From positions 1 to 45,085 of the forward strand of contig DASXJE010000068.1 of the NCBI GenBank assembly GCA_036497565.1: a stretch of DNA of 45,085 nucleotides, in the 5' to 3' direction. A model generated the notes under the pieces. It ran no database searches. It had not been told where the DNA came from and saw nothing but the letters and a program-made list of their open reading frames with translations. Shown here piece by piece: positions 24,867-32,403 of the stretch (position 1 is its first letter; each line of letters begins with the position of its first letter). This DNA is from Mycobacteriales bacterium (GTDB lineage Bacteria > Actinomycetota > Actinomycetes > Mycobacteriales > QHCD01). The position numbers and the translations under genes were made by a program.

Positions 24867-24877
24867 GAGCGCTCTCA
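24864..24877. promoter_or_regulatory. Perfect 14-bp palindrome, LacI-type operator candidate
   Basis: TGAGAGCGCTCTCA is exactly self-complementary with the GCGC centre typical of LacI-family operators in actinobacteria. It overlaps the isomerase stop codon and lies about 60 bp before the aldo/keto reductase start. It differs in sequence from the operator at 21654, so another regulator may use it. With no loop or U-run it is a poor terminator. Confidence 0.5.
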
Positions 24878-24925
24878 CCCCCGGCTCGACGGCGACGCGG
24901 ATGTGTGCCGATTCTGGGACGGGAC

Positions 24926-24931
24926 TAGGGT
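24926..24931 (+). promoter_or_regulatory. Putative -10 element of the aldo/keto reductase gene, leaderless
   Basis: TAGGGT lies 7 nt before the ATG at 24939; no Shine-Dalgarno is visible, which fits a leaderless transcript. Confidence 0.4.
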
Positions 24932-24938
24932 TTGCAAC

Positions 24939-25964
24939 ATGGATTACAGAGTGCTTGGAAAGACAGGTGTAAAGGTCAGCCCGTTGTGTCTGGGCGCGAT
25001 GATGTTCGGCGCCACAGGCAATCGCGACCACGACGACTCGGTGCGGATCATCCGGCGCGCCCTCGACGCCGGCATCAACTTTGTCGACACCGCGGATGTC
25101 TATTCGCACGGGGAATCCGAGGAGATTGTCGGGAAGGCGCTCTCCGGCGGCCGCCGCGACAATGTCGTGCTGGCGACGAAGGCGCACGGCAGCATGGGGG
25201 ACGACCCCAACGCGCAGGGCAACTCGCGGCGCTGGATCGTGCAGGAGGTCGAGAACAGCCTGCGGCGCCTCGGGACGGACTGGATCGACCTCTACCAGAT
25301 CCACCGGCCGGACGCGACGACGGACATCGACGAGACGCTCGGCGCGCTGACCGACCTGGTCCGGGACGGGAAGATCCGCTACTTCGGCTCGTCCACCTTC
25401 CCGGCGTACCAGATCGTCGAGGCACAGTGGACGGCCGAGCGCCGCGGGCGTGAGCGGTTCATGTGTGAGCAGCCGCCGTATTCGATCCTTGTCCGAGGGA
25501 TCGAAGCCGACGTGCTGCCGGTCTGTGAGAACTACGGCATGGGCGTCATCCCGTGGAGCCCGCTGGCCGGTGGTTGGCTCAGCGGCCGCTATCGCAAGGG
25601 TCAGGACGCTCCGAACACCCACCGCGCGCAGCGGCTCCCCGAGCGCTTCGACCTCTCCGTGCCGGTCAACCAGCGCAAGCTGGACGCCGTCGAGGACCTC
25701 GCGCAGCTCGCGGAGAAGGCCGGCATCAGCCTGGTCGAGCTCGCGGTCGCGTTCGTGATCCGGCACCCGGCGGTCACCTCCGCGATCATCGGGCCGCGGA
25801 CGATGGAGCAGTTGGAGACGCAGCTCGGTGCGGCCGACGTCACGTTGAGCGACGAGCTGCTCGACGCGATCGATGAGATCGTGCCGCCCGGCACCAACGT
25901 CAACCCCGGTGACGCCGGCTGGAAGCCGCCGGCGCTGACGGAGTCGGGCCTGCGGCGGCGCTGA
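24939..25964 (+). CDS. Aldo/keto reductase
   Basis: 341 residues. Begins MDYRVLGKTGVKVSPLCLG as usual for this family. The catalytic tetrad is complete: D50 and Y55 in NFVDTADVYSHG, K81 in VVLATKAHG, H122 in DLYQIHRPD. The NADPH-binding end SAIIGPRTMEQLE is present. It reduces aldehydes or ketones, or oxidises sugar alcohols, with NADP(H). The gene is downstream of the sugar trio but separated by 72 bp with its own putative operator and -10, so it may be regulated apart. I prefer the ATG at 24939 over an upstream in-frame ATG at 24903, which would extend beyond the conserved N-terminus. Confidence 0.92.
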   Translation: MDYRVLGKTGVKVSPLCLGAMMFGATGNRDHDDSVRIIRRALDAGINFVDTADVYSHGESEEIVGKALSGGRRDNVVLATKAHGSMGDDPNAQGNSRRWIVQEVENSLRRLGTDWIDLYQIHRPDATTDIDETLGALTDLVRDGKIRYFGSSTFPAYQIVEAQWTAERRGRERFMCEQPPYSILVRGIEADVLPVCENYGMGVIPWSPLAGGWLSGRYRKGQDAPNTHRAQRLPERFDLSVPVNQRKLDAVEDLAQLAEKAGISLVELAVAFVIRHPAVTSAIIGPRTMEQLETQLGAADVTLSDELLDAIDEIVPPGTNVNPGDAGWKPPALTESGLRRR

Positions 25965-26018
25965 CCGTCACACGACGCTGAGGCGGCTCGGCGGCGAGGC
26001 GTTTGGCATGCTGTCCGC

Positions 26019-27236
26019 GTGCCGATGATGACCCTCGCCGCCGCGCCGTACCCGGTCCTGCGCCGGTCGGCCATGGCGACCGGGCTCGTCTTCGCGCTGT
26101 CCGGGCTGGTCCAGGCCAGCTGGGTGTCGCGGCTGCCGGAGGTTCGCACCCGGTTGCACGCCGACCCGGGATCGCTCGGTCTGGCCCTGTTGGGGATCGC
26201 CGTCGGGTCGATCCTCGCGACGCCGATGACCGGCAGACTGGTCCGGCGTTTCGGGAGCCGGACGGTGGTCGCCGCGAGCTGCGGGCTGTCCACACTCGCT
26301 CTGGTCGGCGCCTCCCTGGTCCAGTCGGTGGTCGAGCTCGGACTCGTGCTGTTCGTGTTCGGCGTCGGCTACGGGTCGTGGGACGTCGCGATGAACATCC
26401 ACGGACACGGCGTGGAGGCGTCGGCGGGTAAGGCGTGGATGCCCCGCTATCACGCCGCCTGGAGCGTCGGCAGCTTCCTCGGCGCCGGTCTCGGCGCGCT
26501 CGCGGTCGCGATCGGTGTCCCGGTCGCGGCGCACTTCTCGGTCGCCTCGGCCGGCGTGTTCGCGGCGGTACTCGGTCTGCTGATGCTCTTCCTCGCCGAC
26601 GACGACGCGACGAGTGGCTCCGAACTCGACGACGCGGCCACCGCGGCCCGGCAGGAGCAACGCGCGGGTCGGCTCTTCAGCCTCTCCCTGCTCCTGCTCG
26701 GCGTCGTACTCGGCTGCTCGACGCTCATCGAAGGCGCCGCGTCGGACTGGCTGGCGATCTATTTCGACGATGTCCGGCACGTGACGCCCGCGGCCGGGGC
26801 GGCGGCGTTCACGACCTTCGCGGTAGCGATGGCCGCGAGCCGCGGTGCCGGCACCTGGACCATCAACTGGCTCGGGCGGGCGGGCGCCGTACGCGCGAGT
26901 TCGGCGGTGGCGCTGGTCGGCGTCGGCATGCTGCTGCTCTCCCCCGTCGTCGCCCTCGCTTACGTCGGAGCGGCGCTGTGGGGCCTGGGTACGGCGATCG
27001 TCTTCCCGGCCGTGATCAGTGCGGCCGGCGACACCCCCGGCCGCTCGGCCGAGGCGATTTCGATGGTCGCGCCGATCGGCTACAGCGGATTCCTGCTGGG
27101 GCCGCCGCTGATCGGACTGCTCGCCCGGTCGATCGGGATCGGGCATGCGCTGTGGGTGGTCGGCGGGCTCGCCGCCATCATGGTCGCCTTCGCCGGAGCG
27201 ACCCGTGAGCGCCAGCGCGACGAAGCGATGCCGTAG
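26019..27236 (+). CDS. Major facilitator superfamily transporter
   Basis: 405 residues, about 12 membrane helices. The loop after helix 2 reads GRLVRRFGSRTVV, the MFS motif A region. The repeated architecture with a central charged loop (about 190-215) is standard. The set of motifs (GYGSWDVAMNIHGHGVE, FHAAWSVGSF-like MPRYHAAWSVGSFLGAGLGAL) is that of the FucP/YbjJ-like group annotated as sugar or unspecified transporters. GTG 26019 is used; ATGs follow at 26025 and 26028 and cannot be excluded. It stands alone between the aldo/keto reductase and TOBE genes. Confidence 0.88.
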   Translation: MPMMTLAAAPYPVLRRSAMATGLVFALSGLVQASWVSRLPEVRTRLHADPGSLGLALLGIAVGSILATPMTGRLVRRFGSRTVVAASCGLSTLALVGASLVQSVVELGLVLFVFGVGYGSWDVAMNIHGHGVEASAGKAWMPRYHAAWSVGSFLGAGLGALAVAIGVPVAAHFSVASAGVFAAVLGLLMLFLADDDATSGSELDDAATAARQEQRAGRLFSLSLLLLGVVLGCSTLIEGAASDWLAIYFDDVRHVTPAAGAAAFTTFAVAMAASRGAGTWTINWLGRAGAVRASSAVALVGVGMLLLSPVVALAYVGAALWGLGTAIVFPAVISAAGDTPGRSAEAISMVAPIGYSGFLLGPPLIGLLARSIGIGHALWVVGGLAAIMVAFAGATRERQRDEAMP

Positions 27237-27446
27237 TCAGTCGACGGCGAGCATCACCTCGGTGGCCTTCACCAGCGTCGTGACGGGCTTGCCGGGACCC
27301 AGATCGAGGTCGTCGGCGGCGTCCCGGGTGATCGCCGCGGTGACGGTCTGGCCGCCGTCGAGGATGACCTTCACCACGGCCATGGCCTCGCCGTAGGTGA
27401 CCGACTCCACGGTTCCGGGCAGCTGGTTGCGGGTCGACAGACGCAT
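27237..27446 (-). CDS. TOBE/Mop-type molybdate-binding protein
   Basis: 69 residues from the ATG at 27446. The whole protein is one TOBE domain: MRLSTRNQLPGTVESVTYGE, VKVILDGGQTVTAAITRDA, LGPGKPVTTLVKATEVML. Such molbindins bind molybdate or tungstate and act as storage proteins or sensors. The start is set by GGAGG 5 nt upstream; the in-frame ATG at 27458 lies before that site. The stop directly abuts the MFS stop on the other strand. No molybdate transporter gene is near. Confidence 0.9.
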   Translation of the reverse strand: MRLSTRNQLPGTVESVTYGEAMAVVKVILDGGQTVTAAITRDAADDLDLGPGKPVTTLVKATEVMLAVD

Positions 27447-27451
27447 GCGGA

Positions 27452-27456
27452 CCTCC
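27452..27456 (-). promoter_or_regulatory. Ribosome binding site deciding the TOBE gene start
   Basis: GGAGG on the minus strand, 5 nt before the ATG at 27446. It rules against the in-frame ATG at 27458. Confidence 0.6.
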
Positions 27457-27482
27457 ATGGCGGGTGGGATCGTCAGCTGCCG

Positions 27483-27488
27483 ACACTA
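27483..27488 (-). promoter_or_regulatory. Putative -10 element of the TOBE gene
   Basis: TAGTGT on the minus strand, the same hexamer as before the tRNA-Leu gene, 36 nt upstream of the ATG. A motif match only. Confidence 0.35.
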
Positions 27489-27533
27489 GCCAGCGCGAGC
27501 CGCCGACCGCACGAGCCGGGACATCGACCCGGG

Positions 27534-27539
27534 CTACGG
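27534..27539 (+). promoter_or_regulatory. Putative -10 element of the FUSC-family gene
   Basis: TACGGT about 31 nt before the ATG at 27571, leaving space for the weak binding site GGGAG near 27560. A motif match only. Confidence 0.25.
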
Positions 27540-27570
27540 TGGACGGCATCTCCGAGTCACGGGAGCCGGC

Positions 27571-28890
27571 ATGTGGGGCGGTGACTGGCGGACGACGCTG
27601 ACTGCGGTCGAGTCGGCCACCCGCGCACGGGCGCTGCGACTCGTCCGGCGTGGCCGCACCCCGGGGCTGCGTACGGCGAAGACCACTCTCGCCGCTGTCC
27701 TGTCCTACGTCATCGCCAAGCAGCTGGGGACCAGTGCGCAGCCGGTGCTCGCGCCGCTGACCGCGATCCTGGTGGTCCAGCTGACCATGTACGAGACGGT
27801 CACCCACGGCCTGGGCCGGGTCGCCAGCGTCCTCGCCGGGGTGCTCGTCGCCGTCGGTGTCGCGTCGTTCGTCGGCCTGACCTGGTGGAGCCTCGGCATC
27901 GTCGTCGCGGTGTCCCTCGTCGTCGGACGGCTGTTGCGGCTGGGACCGAACCTGCTCGAGGTGCCCATCTCGGCGATGCTGGTGCTCGCGGTGGGCGGGG
28001 CGGAGACGGTGGCGGCCGGGCGGGTCTACGAGACGGTGATCGGTGCGGCCGTCGGCGTCGCCGTCAACGTCGTGATCGCCCCGCCGCTCTACGTGCAACC
28101 TGCCGGCGACGCCGTGAGCGAGCTGGCCGACCGGATGGCGGAGTTCGTCCGCGGCCTCGCCGGAGAGCTCCGGTCCGGCTGGTCGCGGGATGCTGCGGAT
28201 CGCTGGCTCAACGCCGCCCGGGCTCTCGACCAGGAGGTGGCCCGCGCGGACCGGACGCTGGGCCGGGCCGAGGAGAGCGCCCGGCTCAATCCCCGCGGCG
28301 CCAAGGCCCGCGAGGCGCAACCGCCGCTGCGCACCGCGCTCACCGGCCTCGAGCTCAGTCAGGCGGGGCTGCGCAGCCTCGCCCGGGCGCTGCTCGACCG
28401 CACCTATTTCGTGCCCGGCGACGAGGAGGGGACGGCGTACGGCGAAGAGGTGCGGATGGCCCTCGCCGACGTCCTGGACGCCGCCGCCAGCGCACTGCAG
28501 CACGTCACCGGGGTCACCTCACCGACCGGATCGCCGGACGACGCCCGCCGGGAGGTCGACGCCGCGCTGACCGAATTTCATCGGCGCCGGAACCGGCTCG
28601 CCGAACTGCTGCTCGTCGACCCGTATGCAGACCAGGGTGCCTGGCAGCAGCACGGCGCCCTGCTCGCCGCCGTCGACCGGCTGCGGATCGACATCGAGGC
28701 GGCGGTCCGGCCGCCGAACCGGTCCTGGCGGCCGACGCCGGTCACCGACCGGCAGCGTCAGGCGGTCCGCCGGATGTTCGACGCCCGCGCCGCCCGGCAG
28801 GAGGCCCGACAGGAGGCGCGGGAAGAGGCCCGCGAAGTAACGCGCGACGAGGAGCGGCGAGACGACCGCCGGCCACCCCCGGTCCCCTGA
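27571..28890 (+). CDS. FUSC/aromatic-acid-exporter-like membrane protein
   Basis: 439 residues. The N-terminal 170 residues form about six membrane helices with RTAKTTLAAVLSYVIAKQL and a VQLTMYETVTHGLGRV loop as in the ArAE/FUSC group; the rest is cytoplasmic and helical, ending in a highly charged Arg/Glu repeat (ARQEARQEAREEAREV) likely to form a coiled coil. Related proteins export aromatic acids or are uncharacterised. It is a single-gene unit with its own promoter-like sequence and with hairpins directly after the stop. Confidence 0.85.
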   Translation: MWGGDWRTTLTAVESATRARALRLVRRGRTPGLRTAKTTLAAVLSYVIAKQLGTSAQPVLAPLTAILVVQLTMYETVTHGLGRVASVLAGVLVAVGVASFVGLTWWSLGIVVAVSLVVGRLLRLGPNLLEVPISAMLVLAVGGAETVAAGRVYETVIGAAVGVAVNVVIAPPLYVQPAGDAVSELADRMAEFVRGLAGELRSGWSRDAADRWLNAARALDQEVARADRTLGRAEESARLNPRGAKAREAQPPLRTALTGLELSQAGLRSLARALLDRTYFVPGDEEGTAYGEEVRMALADVLDAAASALQHVTGVTSPTGSPDDARREVDAALTEFHRRRNRLAELLLVDPYADQGAWQQHGALLAAVDRLRIDIEAAVRPPNRSWRPTPVTDRQRQAVRRMFDARAARQEARQEAREEAREVTRDEERRDDRRPPPVP

Positions 28891-28917
28891 CCAAAACGCA
28901 CTAGGAGTGCGTTGTGG
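28891..28917 (+). terminator. Hairpin A, likely terminator of the FUSC gene
   Basis: CCAAAACGCACT-AGG-AGTGCGTTGTGG begins at the first base after the FUSC stop: a 12-bp stem with one mismatch and a 3-nt loop. It is the first of three related hairpins. There is no long U-run; the stem's own GUU-rich 3' side resembles actinobacterial terminators. Confidence 0.55.
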
Positions 28918-28941
28918 GGGCCGGCACCGGCGTGTCGCGGA

Positions 28942-28968
28942 CCAAAACGCACTCCGAGTGCGTTTTGG
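28942..28968. repeat. Hairpin B, perfect palindrome
   Basis: CCAAAACGCACT-CCG-AGTGCGTTTTGG, an exact 12-bp stem with a 3-nt loop. It shares 11-12 stem bases with hairpin A, lying 24 bases further on. Reading the same on both strands, it could stop transcription in either direction. Confidence 0.7.
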
Positions 28969-29010
28969 GCGCGCCCGGCGGGAGGTGCCCACCACGCCCG
29001 CGGCCCTGCT

Positions 29011-29041
29011 GGACAAAACCCACTAGTAGTGGGTTTTGTCC
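29011..29041. repeat. Hairpin C, perfect palindrome
   Basis: GGACAAAACCCACT-AGT-AGTGGGTTTTGTCC, an exact 14-bp stem with a 3-nt loop. It keeps the same AAAACnCACT core as hairpins A and B but with CCC in place of CGC. It ends 89 bases before the next start codon. Confidence 0.7.
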
Positions 29042-29117
29042 ACGCGGGCGGACGGGGACGGCGGACGGGGCGGACGGGGGCGGGCGGCAGGTGGCGGCGG
29101 CACGCGGTGGCGTTGGG

Positions 29118-29123
29118 TAGCTT
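29118..29123 (+). promoter_or_regulatory. Putative -10 element, leaderless, for the 124-residue protein gene
   Basis: TAGCTT lies 7 nt before the GTG at 29131, the spacing of leaderless actinobacterial transcripts. Confidence 0.4.
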
Positions 29124-29130
29124 GGGACGG

Positions 29131-29505
29131 GTGGAAGAGAACCGGGCCCGGCACGTCGTCGACGCACTGCGTGAGCGCGGCGTCGACGCGGACATGTCCA
29201 AGCAGGGCGTCTACCAGTTCGGCATCAGCATCCGGCTGTCCGGCGGCCGTGAGGCGATCTGGGACTCCGACGACACCGCCGGGCTCGAGGCGCAAGTCAT
29301 GCGGGACGGGATGCTGGTCGGCTACGTGCCGGTCATCGACGGGTCCGAGGACTTCAACGAGCCGCAGGTGATCGACGCGATCGTCCGCACCGACTACGAC
29401 CAGCCGGTCGCCCGGCGGCGGAGCACCGCGCCCGCTCCGGCACCGGCGCTGCCCCGCAAGGGCGGGGTCTTCCGCCGGTTCCTCGACGGCTTCCGCTACC
29501 GCTAG
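29131..29505 (+). CDS. Conserved-looking hypothetical protein, 124 residues
   Basis: Starts at GTG 29131 (VEENRARHVVDALRERGVDA), where coding-like composition begins; the frame is open further upstream only through the hairpin region. The protein is soluble, with a compact N-terminal alpha/beta part (about 1-90) holding YQFGISIRLSGGREAIWDSDD and VIDAIVRTDYDQP, then a Pro/Ala linker and a basic tail (FRRFLDGFRYR). No signal peptide, membrane helix or catalytic motif is seen and no family is recognised. Its stop overlaps the end of the convergent pseudogene. Confidence 0.7.
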   Translation: MEENRARHVVDALRERGVDADMSKQGVYQFGISIRLSGGREAIWDSDDTAGLEAQVMRDGMLVGYVPVIDGSEDFNEPQVIDAIVRTDYDQPVARRRSTAPAPAPALPRKGGVFRRFLDGFRYR

Positions 29506-30082
29506 TCGTCAGCCGGCCGGCGTACGACGTTGATGTTGAAGTCCGGGTGGCCGAGCGTCTGCATCAGCGAGAGCCACAGCGGCATGTACATCTCGGTTGC
29601 GCGAGCGGCCCGGATCCCGCCGAGGTCGACGATGCTGTCCGCGGGCCAGCCGAAGGTCTGCACCAGATCGGTGACCGTCCGCTTCGCCGACTCGTCCTCG
29701 CCGGCGACGAAGACCTGGTGATCGCCGGGCACCCGGGACGGCTCGACCATGACCAGGCAGTTGACCGTGTTGAGGCTCTTGACGACTTGCCCTCGAGGTT
29801 GTCGGCTCCGGCCGCGTCGAGGGCGGCGAGCGTCGCCGCACCGGCCGTGGCGTTGATGACCAGTTCGGCGGCCGCCGCAGCGCCGGCATAGGTGTCGAGG
29901 GCCACCGACTCGTGCTCGGACCGCCACTGGGCGAAGGGCGGGTTGCCCATCTGATCGGGTTCGGTGCGGTCGAGTGTGGCCTGCGGATCGCGGGTGCCGA
30001 CTGTGACGTCGTGCCCGAGGCCGGTGAGCTTGGCAGCGAGGACGCAGCCGACCATGCCGGTGCCGAATACCGCGATCCTCAT
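29502..30082 (-). pseudogene. Broken NADPH-dependent F420 reductase-like gene (internal deletion with frameshift)
   Basis: The 5' part (99 codons from ATG 30082, with GGAG upstream) has the Rossmann loop MRIAVFGTGMVG, GHDVTVGTRDP and LVINATAGA, ending ADNLEGK. The family then continues in another frame with VVKSLNTVNCLVMVEPSRVPG through to FNINVVRRPADD. At the junction (about 29785-29791) the roughly 30-35 residues that normally separate these blocks (the DVxNPLDF...SLGE region) are missing and the frame shifts. The intact protein reduces F420 with NADPH. The start of the gene follows the PPOX-family gene by 10 bp. The remnant has no stop-rich decay, so the loss looks recent. Confidence 0.75.
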
Positions 30083-30092
30083 GGCTTGCTCC

Positions 30093-30638
30093 TTAGCCGG
30101 GCATCCCCGGTAGTCCGTCGATGCTGACGGCGTTCTTGTCCGCACGGTAGCCCGCCATCCACTCCGGTCCGCGCCGTTCCGCCTGCTGCGCGAGCAGGTC
30201 GCGCTCGCCCACCATCTCCATCACGGGTACGCCGAAGCCGCACGAGTCGCTGACGCGCAGGACGTCGACGATCACCGCCGCACGGGTCCCGGGATGCTGC
30301 GGGTGGCGGGCCACGAGGTCTTCGTAGTCGGCGTCACCGGGGAGGGCGACCCGGCCGCTGCCGTGGAAGCGCACGATCCGGGGCCGCGGCCCGAAGGAGC
30401 AGAACATCAGGCAGATCCGGCCGTTCTCGCGCAGGTGCGAGATCGTCTCGATGCCGCTTCCGGTGTAGTCGACCCAGCCGACCCGGCGCGGGCCGAGGAC
30501 GGAGAAGGTGTCGTGGCCGCGCGGGCTCACGTTGACCAGACCGTCGCCCGCGAGCGGCGCGGTGGCAACGAAGAACATCGGCTGTTCGCCGACCCACTTC
30601 GTCAACGCGTCGTCGATCCCGTCGTAGATCTTTCCCAT
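30093..30638 (-). CDS. Pyridoxamine 5'-phosphate oxidase-family (split-barrel flavin/F420-binding) protein
   Basis: 181 residues. Begins MGKIYDGIDDALTKWVGEQPMFFVATAPL, then GLVNVSPRGHDTFSVLGPRRVGWVDYTGSGIET and NGRICLMFCSF, the usual pattern of the general PPOX group that binds FMN or F420. The C-terminal CGFGVPVMEMVGERD is conserved in this subgroup. Substrate unknown. It lies 10 bp upstream of the F420-reductase remnant on the same strand, which hints at an F420-linked function for this pair. Confidence 0.88.
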   Translation of the reverse strand: MGKIYDGIDDALTKWVGEQPMFFVATAPLAGDGLVNVSPRGHDTFSVLGPRRVGWVDYTGSGIETISHLRENGRICLMFCSFGPRPRIVRFHGSGRVALPGDADYEDLVARHPQHPGTRAAVIVDVLRVSDSCGFGVPVMEMVGERDLLAQQAERRGPEWMAGYRADKNAVSIDGLPGMPG

Positions 30639-30672
30639 CGGCTCAGGTTATCGGGCCGCCGACCCGCCGCGA

Positions 30673-32370
30673 TCAGCGTGACGGCAGCGGCCGGTCCACG
30701 TCCGCATCGGCGACGGCACGACGGCAGGCGAGCAGTGCCGTGTCGTCGCCCGCGCGGCCGCCGGAGAATTCCCGCACCCGGGCGAACACCTGGCTCAGCA
30801 CCTCGTCGAGGAGTTCGTCCGCGTCGACCGCGAGTAGGGAGTTGAGCAGCCGGTCGAGGCCGAACTGTTCGCCGGTGTCATCGCGGGACTCGACCAGCCC
30901 GTCGGTGTAGGCGACCAGCATGTCGCCGGCCAGGAACGGGTGTTCCATAGTGCTCCAGCTCCAGGTGCTGACCACCGGTGACAGCAGCGGACCGGTCGCC
31001 GGGAGCTCGATGACCTGAAGGCCGGACGGCGTCGTCCGAATGGGTCGTTCGCCGTTCCGTGGCGGCGTGCCGGCGCCCATCGACCGGGCGATGATCAGTG
31101 AGGCCGGGTGACCGGCGTTGGCGTAACTCACCGCCTGGGCGCGGACGTCGATGATCGCGATGAAGATGGTGGCGAACTGGTCATCCGGTACGTCGACGAG
31201 GTGTTGGTGGGCGGCCCACGACAGGGCCTCTCCGGGGCTTCGGCCCGCCTCCAGGCCGGCGACCAGCAGCTCCTTCAGTTGAAGAGCGAACACGGCGGGG
31301 ACGGGGCCGTGGCCGGACACATCGCCGAGCAGCAGGCCGAGCCGGCCGCCGTCGAGCTCGACGGTGTCGTAGAAGTCGCCCGCCAGCACGCCTTCTGCAG
31401 GGTCCAGCCGGCCCGCCACCTCCGCCCCGGGGACACTGATGAGGGTCGGGGTGAGGGCGTGACGCAGCGCCGCCACCGCCGGACCGCGCTGCTCCAACGC
31501 CTCCAGCGCGGCTTGGGCGCTGTCGATCTCGGCGACCAACTGACGGCGCATCCCCTCGACGTCGTGCCCGAGTGCGCGGAACTCCGGCGGCCCGCTGGCG
31601 GCCACCGGCCGATTCAATTCGCCGTCGGCGACGGCTCGGGCGTATCGCTGCACCGCACGCAACGGCTCGAGGACGTCGCGGTGCAGTGTCCACCACAGCA
31701 CCCCGACCAACAACGCCAGCAGCACCAGCGAGACGATGACGAGGATCGTGAGCCGGTTGGTCAGCGTCCGCACTTCACTCGTCGCCGACCTGTCCAGCTG
31801 CGCGAGGGTGGCCTGCGCGGCCGCCACGCGGTGGCGGAGAGCGTCGAAGAGCACCTTCGCGCGAGCAGTACGGACCAGCGTCTGGGCCTGCTTGAAATGG
31901 CCGGCCATGGCGGCCGCAAGCTCCGGTCCGATGCCCGACCGCAGCCAGGTGTCGTGCGCCGTCCGCACCCGGTCGATCTGGGTGGAGGCCGACGGCAACG
32001 AAGCCACCTGCCGTTGCAGATCGCTCAACACCGCGGGTAGCTGCTTGGACGCCTGCTGATACGGCTGAAGGAAGGCCGGGTCGCCAGTGATGATATAGCC
32101 GCGCCCCCCGGACTCCTGGTCGACGAAGAGGGCAAGGGCCCGACCGAGCTCGACGGTCGCCGGGCTCAACTGGTGCTGCTGGCGGTCCTCGGCATGGCGC
32201 AGTGAGACGACGGTCACGGACAGCGCCGCTGCGGCGGCGATGACCACCACGACCACGATGGAAAGCAGCACCTGCACCCGGCGCCGCAACGACCAGCCGG
32301 CCGTCGTACGCGCGCCGTCGCCTGCCCCCCGACCCACCATCAACCGATCCTTGCTGTCGGGCGAGCCCAC
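30673..32370 (-). CDS. Membrane PP2C (SpoIIE-type) phosphatase with CHASE3-like sensor and HAMP domain
   Basis: 565 residues. Order: transmembrane helix (about 30-53), extracellular CHASE3-like region (about 60-195, with QESGGRGYIITGDPAFLQPY), second helix (about 208-231), HAMP (about 232-285), SpoIIE/PPM phosphatase (about 305-555). Phosphatase metal motifs are all present: AGDFYD, LLGDVSGHG, AYTDGLVE and GDDTALL. Such proteins dephosphorylate anti-sigma-factor antagonists and so connect an outside signal to the general stress response; no partner gene is in the window. The start is GTG 32370; an ATG ten codons later is possible. Confidence 0.9.
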   Translation of the reverse strand: MGSPDSKDRLMVGRGAGDGARTTAGWSLRRRVQVLLSIVVVVVIAAAAALSVTVVSLRHAEDRQQHQLSPATVELGRALALFVDQESGGRGYIITGDPAFLQPYQQASKQLPAVLSDLQRQVASLPSASTQIDRVRTAHDTWLRSGIGPELAAAMAGHFKQAQTLVRTARAKVLFDALRHRVAAAQATLAQLDRSATSEVRTLTNRLTILVIVSLVLLALLVGVLWWTLHRDVLEPLRAVQRYARAVADGELNRPVAASGPPEFRALGHDVEGMRRQLVAEIDSAQAALEALEQRGPAVAALRHALTPTLISVPGAEVAGRLDPAEGVLAGDFYDTVELDGGRLGLLLGDVSGHGPVPAVFALQLKELLVAGLEAGRSPGEALSWAAHQHLVDVPDDQFATIFIAIIDVRAQAVSYANAGHPASLIIARSMGAGTPPRNGERPIRTTPSGLQVIELPATGPLLSPVVSTWSWSTMEHPFLAGDMLVAYTDGLVESRDDTGEQFGLDRLLNSLLAVDADELLDEVLSQVFARVREFSGGRAGDDTALLACRRAVADADVDRPLPSR

Positions 32371-32403
32371 GGCAAGGAAACGGCTCCACGCGCCGCGACC
32401 GGG

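Noticed and set aside
24903-24938. Upstream ATG start for the aldo/keto reductase
   Set aside because: It adds twelve non-conserved residues and would place the -10-like TAGGGT inside the gene; MDYRVLGKTG at 24939 is the family N-terminus.
28891-29041. The three hairpins as a small CRISPR array
   Set aside because: Each unit is an internal palindrome of 27-31 bp with unequal 24- and 42-base gaps and changed sequence in the third; no cas genes.
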